From an uncultured Chloroflexota bacterium (GTDB lineage: Bacteria; Chloroflexota; Anaerolineae; Aggregatilineales; Phototrophicaceae): 7,076 nt of DNA. The first letter of the stretch is position 1. Every line of letters begins with the position of its first letter. Where the stretch lies: assembly GCA_937864975.1 (NCBI GenBank), contig CALMDI010000585.1, forward strand, positions 1 through 7,076, read 5' to 3'. Of the stretch, positions 5,856 to 7,076 are shown piece after piece. The notes below the pieces were generated by a model. The model did not search any database and was not told the DNA's origin. It saw nothing but the letters and a program-made list of their open reading frames with translations. The translations under genes and the position numbers were made by a program.

Positions 5856-5902
5856 GGTTTACGAATTTACCGGACGAAGCAATAAGCTTAAAGGAACGAA
5901 CG

Positions 5903-6925
5903 ATGTGGATTCGCCTGCTCTCCCTATCCGGGCTGCTCGCCGTCGCGCTCGCCGCGCCCCTCGCCGCTCAGGAAGCGCCGAGCTACCGCGTGATCGGCTA
6001 CTTCGTGTCGTGGGGCATTTACGACCGGGAATATTTCGTGAGCGAGATTCCCGCCGACAAGCTGACGCACGTCAACTACGCCTTCGCCAACATCTCCGAA
6101 GACGGCGAATGCGTGCTTGGCGACGCATGGGCGGACACGGATATCACCTTCGAGGGCGACGACCCGGACGCCGACTTCCTGGGCAATTTCAATCAGCTGC
6201 GCCTCCTGAAAGAAGCCAATCCCCACCTGCAAACGATGATCTCAGTCGGCGGCTGGACGTGGTCAGACCGGTTTTCGGACGTCGCGCTTACCGACGCCTC
6301 GCGTGAGAAATTTGCCCGCTCGTGTGTCGACTTCATGACGCGCTACGGCTTCGACGGCATCGACATCGATTGGGAATATCCGACAGGCGGCGGTGAGGCG
6401 GGCAATGTCGAGCGCCCTGAAGACCTCGAAAATTTCATCCTGCTGCTGGCGGAACTGCGCGAGCAGCTTGACGCTCAGAGCGCGCAGGATGATCGTCCGT
6501 ATCTGCTGACCATCGCGGCGGGCGCGGGCGAGGCGGCATACGCGCCGCTCGACTGGTCGCGGATTCATCCCCTGCTCGACTGGATTAACGTGATGACGTA
6601 TGACATGAGCGGGGGCTGGAGTTCGGTCACGGGCTTCAACGCGCCGCTCTACGATTCGTCGGAGACGCCGCCGGAGGGCGGCAGCACCGATACGACGCTG
6701 CAAAATTTTCTCGCGCTCGGCATTCCGGCGGACAAACTCGTGATGGGCGTGCCGTTTTACGGACGCGGTTGGGCGAACGTGGACGACGAGAACAATGGAC
6801 TGCATCAGCCCTTCAGCGGATTGCCCCCCGGCACCTGGGAACAAGGCTCGTTCGATTATGACGATCTGGCGGAGAATTACGTCGGAAGTCTGCAGCGCTT
6901 CTGGGACGATGCCGCGCAGGTGCCC
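5903..6925 (+). CDS. Secreted GH18 chitinase, 3' part missing
   Basis: This is a predicted secreted glycoside hydrolase family 18 enzyme that cleaves beta-1,4-N-acetylglucosamine chains. A signal peptide (MWIRLLSLSGLLAVALAAP, cleavage likely after Ala22) precedes the barrel. RVIGYFVSWGIYDREY (29-44) is strand 1 and LTHVNYAFANI strand 2. ISVGGW (113-118) contains the conserved SxGG. FDGIDIDWEYP gives the catalytic D151-x-x-D154-x-D156-x-E158 signature, with Glu158 as acid/base. VMTYDM (230-235) is the substrate-positioning Tyr-Asp motif and GVPFYGRGW is strand 7. AAGGA seven bases before the ATG fixes the start. Recognisable chitinase ends at FWDDAAQVP (6899-6925), where homologues go on through the last strand and its conserved Trp. 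The frame stays open to the window edge, but those codons are the antisense of a flotillin gene. As it stands the protein lacks the end of its catalytic barrel. Confidence 0.88.
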
Positions 6926-7076
6926 CTCCATCACCAGCCGAATCAGGTTCTCGCGCTCCTGCTGCGGCTTGGAGAGGAATTGCTCGGCGGCGGTGCGGAT
7001 GCTGCCCGGGTCGCTCTTAACCTTGATCTGCGCGACCGCCTCGACGTTGATCGCGACGCCTTGATTCGTGTAGAGG
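6905..7076 (-). CDS. Flotillin/SPFH-domain protein, internal fragment
   Basis: Read on the minus strand, the window edge encodes about 57 residues typical of flotillins: LYTNQGVAINVEAVAQIKV, then SDPGSIRTAAEQFLSK, then LIRLVMEGHLRGIV. Flotillins are membrane-associated scaffold proteins of the SPFH/band 7 superfamily, and this stretch belongs to the SPFH domain. The start of the gene lies beyond the right edge. The match ends at about 6905: after GHLRGIV the frame continues as antisense of the chitinase, where flotillins normally read a GxLTVE-type segment. The gene is therefore cut at the same place as the chitinase. Either this is an assembly misjoin or both genes were broken by one rearrangement. 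Confidence 0.85.

Noticed and set aside
5858..5885. Possible chitinase promoter (TTTACG, 16 bp, CAATAA)
   Set aside because: Both boxes are poor and transcription would start at the ribosome binding site, leaving no leader.
6263..6934. Minus-strand open frame of 223 codons
   Set aside because: Only its first ten or so residues (MEGHLRGIV) are real flotillin. The rest is antisense of the chitinase and does not resemble a flotillin C-terminus.
1..7076. CRISPR arrays, tRNA or rRNA genes, toxin-antitoxin or defence systems
   Set aside because: No regularly spaced direct repeats, cloverleaf-like sequence, rRNA-like sequence or relevant protein motifs were found on either strand.

Overview
The window is a high-GC bacterial segment (roughly 60 % G+C by eye) with densely packed genes on both strands and short intergenic regions rich in hairpins. 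Gene content, the multi-GAF soluble histidine kinase and the style of the intergenic palindromes suggest an environmental Chloroflexota (Anaerolineae-like) genome. That assignment is an inference; no rRNA or other taxonomic marker is present.

Layout. Positions 1-95 hold no gene, only repeat-like sequence and two palindromes. A small four-helix membrane protein of the LiaF/DUF5668-like type is on the minus strand (96-443). It is divergent, across about 157 bp, from a 900-residue soluble sensor histidine kinase with three clear GAF domains and a fourth degenerate one (601-3303). Next comes a two-gene operon, 3398-4354 and 4351-4989. It encodes an MhqO/MhqE-type ring-cleaving dioxygenase and an MhqD-type alpha/beta hydrolase joined by a 4-bp ATGA overlap, a pair known in Firmicutes from quinone and catechol detoxification. 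A MaoC-type hot-dog hydratase follows (5171-5656), probably with its own promoter. Region 5657-5902 holds an 89-bp MITE-like element flanked by a 9-bp direct repeat, plus a separate 20-bp palindrome. A secreted GH18 chitinase starts at 5903.

The right end is abnormal. The chitinase homology stops at about 6925, before the last part of the barrel. The remaining bases encode, on the minus strand, an internal piece of a flotillin/SPFH protein that is itself cut off at about 6905. The two homologies share exactly about 21 bp, and the flotillin-only tail is about 151 bp. This looks most like an assembly chimera at a contig end, although a genuine rearrangement cannot be excluded from sequence alone.

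I found no convincing new multi-gene system. The observations most worth following up are the chitinase/flotillin junction, the MITE-like element, a pair of adjacent hairpins embedded in the histidine kinase ATPase domain, and the leader of the dioxygenase operon, which combines a 23-codon ORF with two mutually exclusive hairpins.
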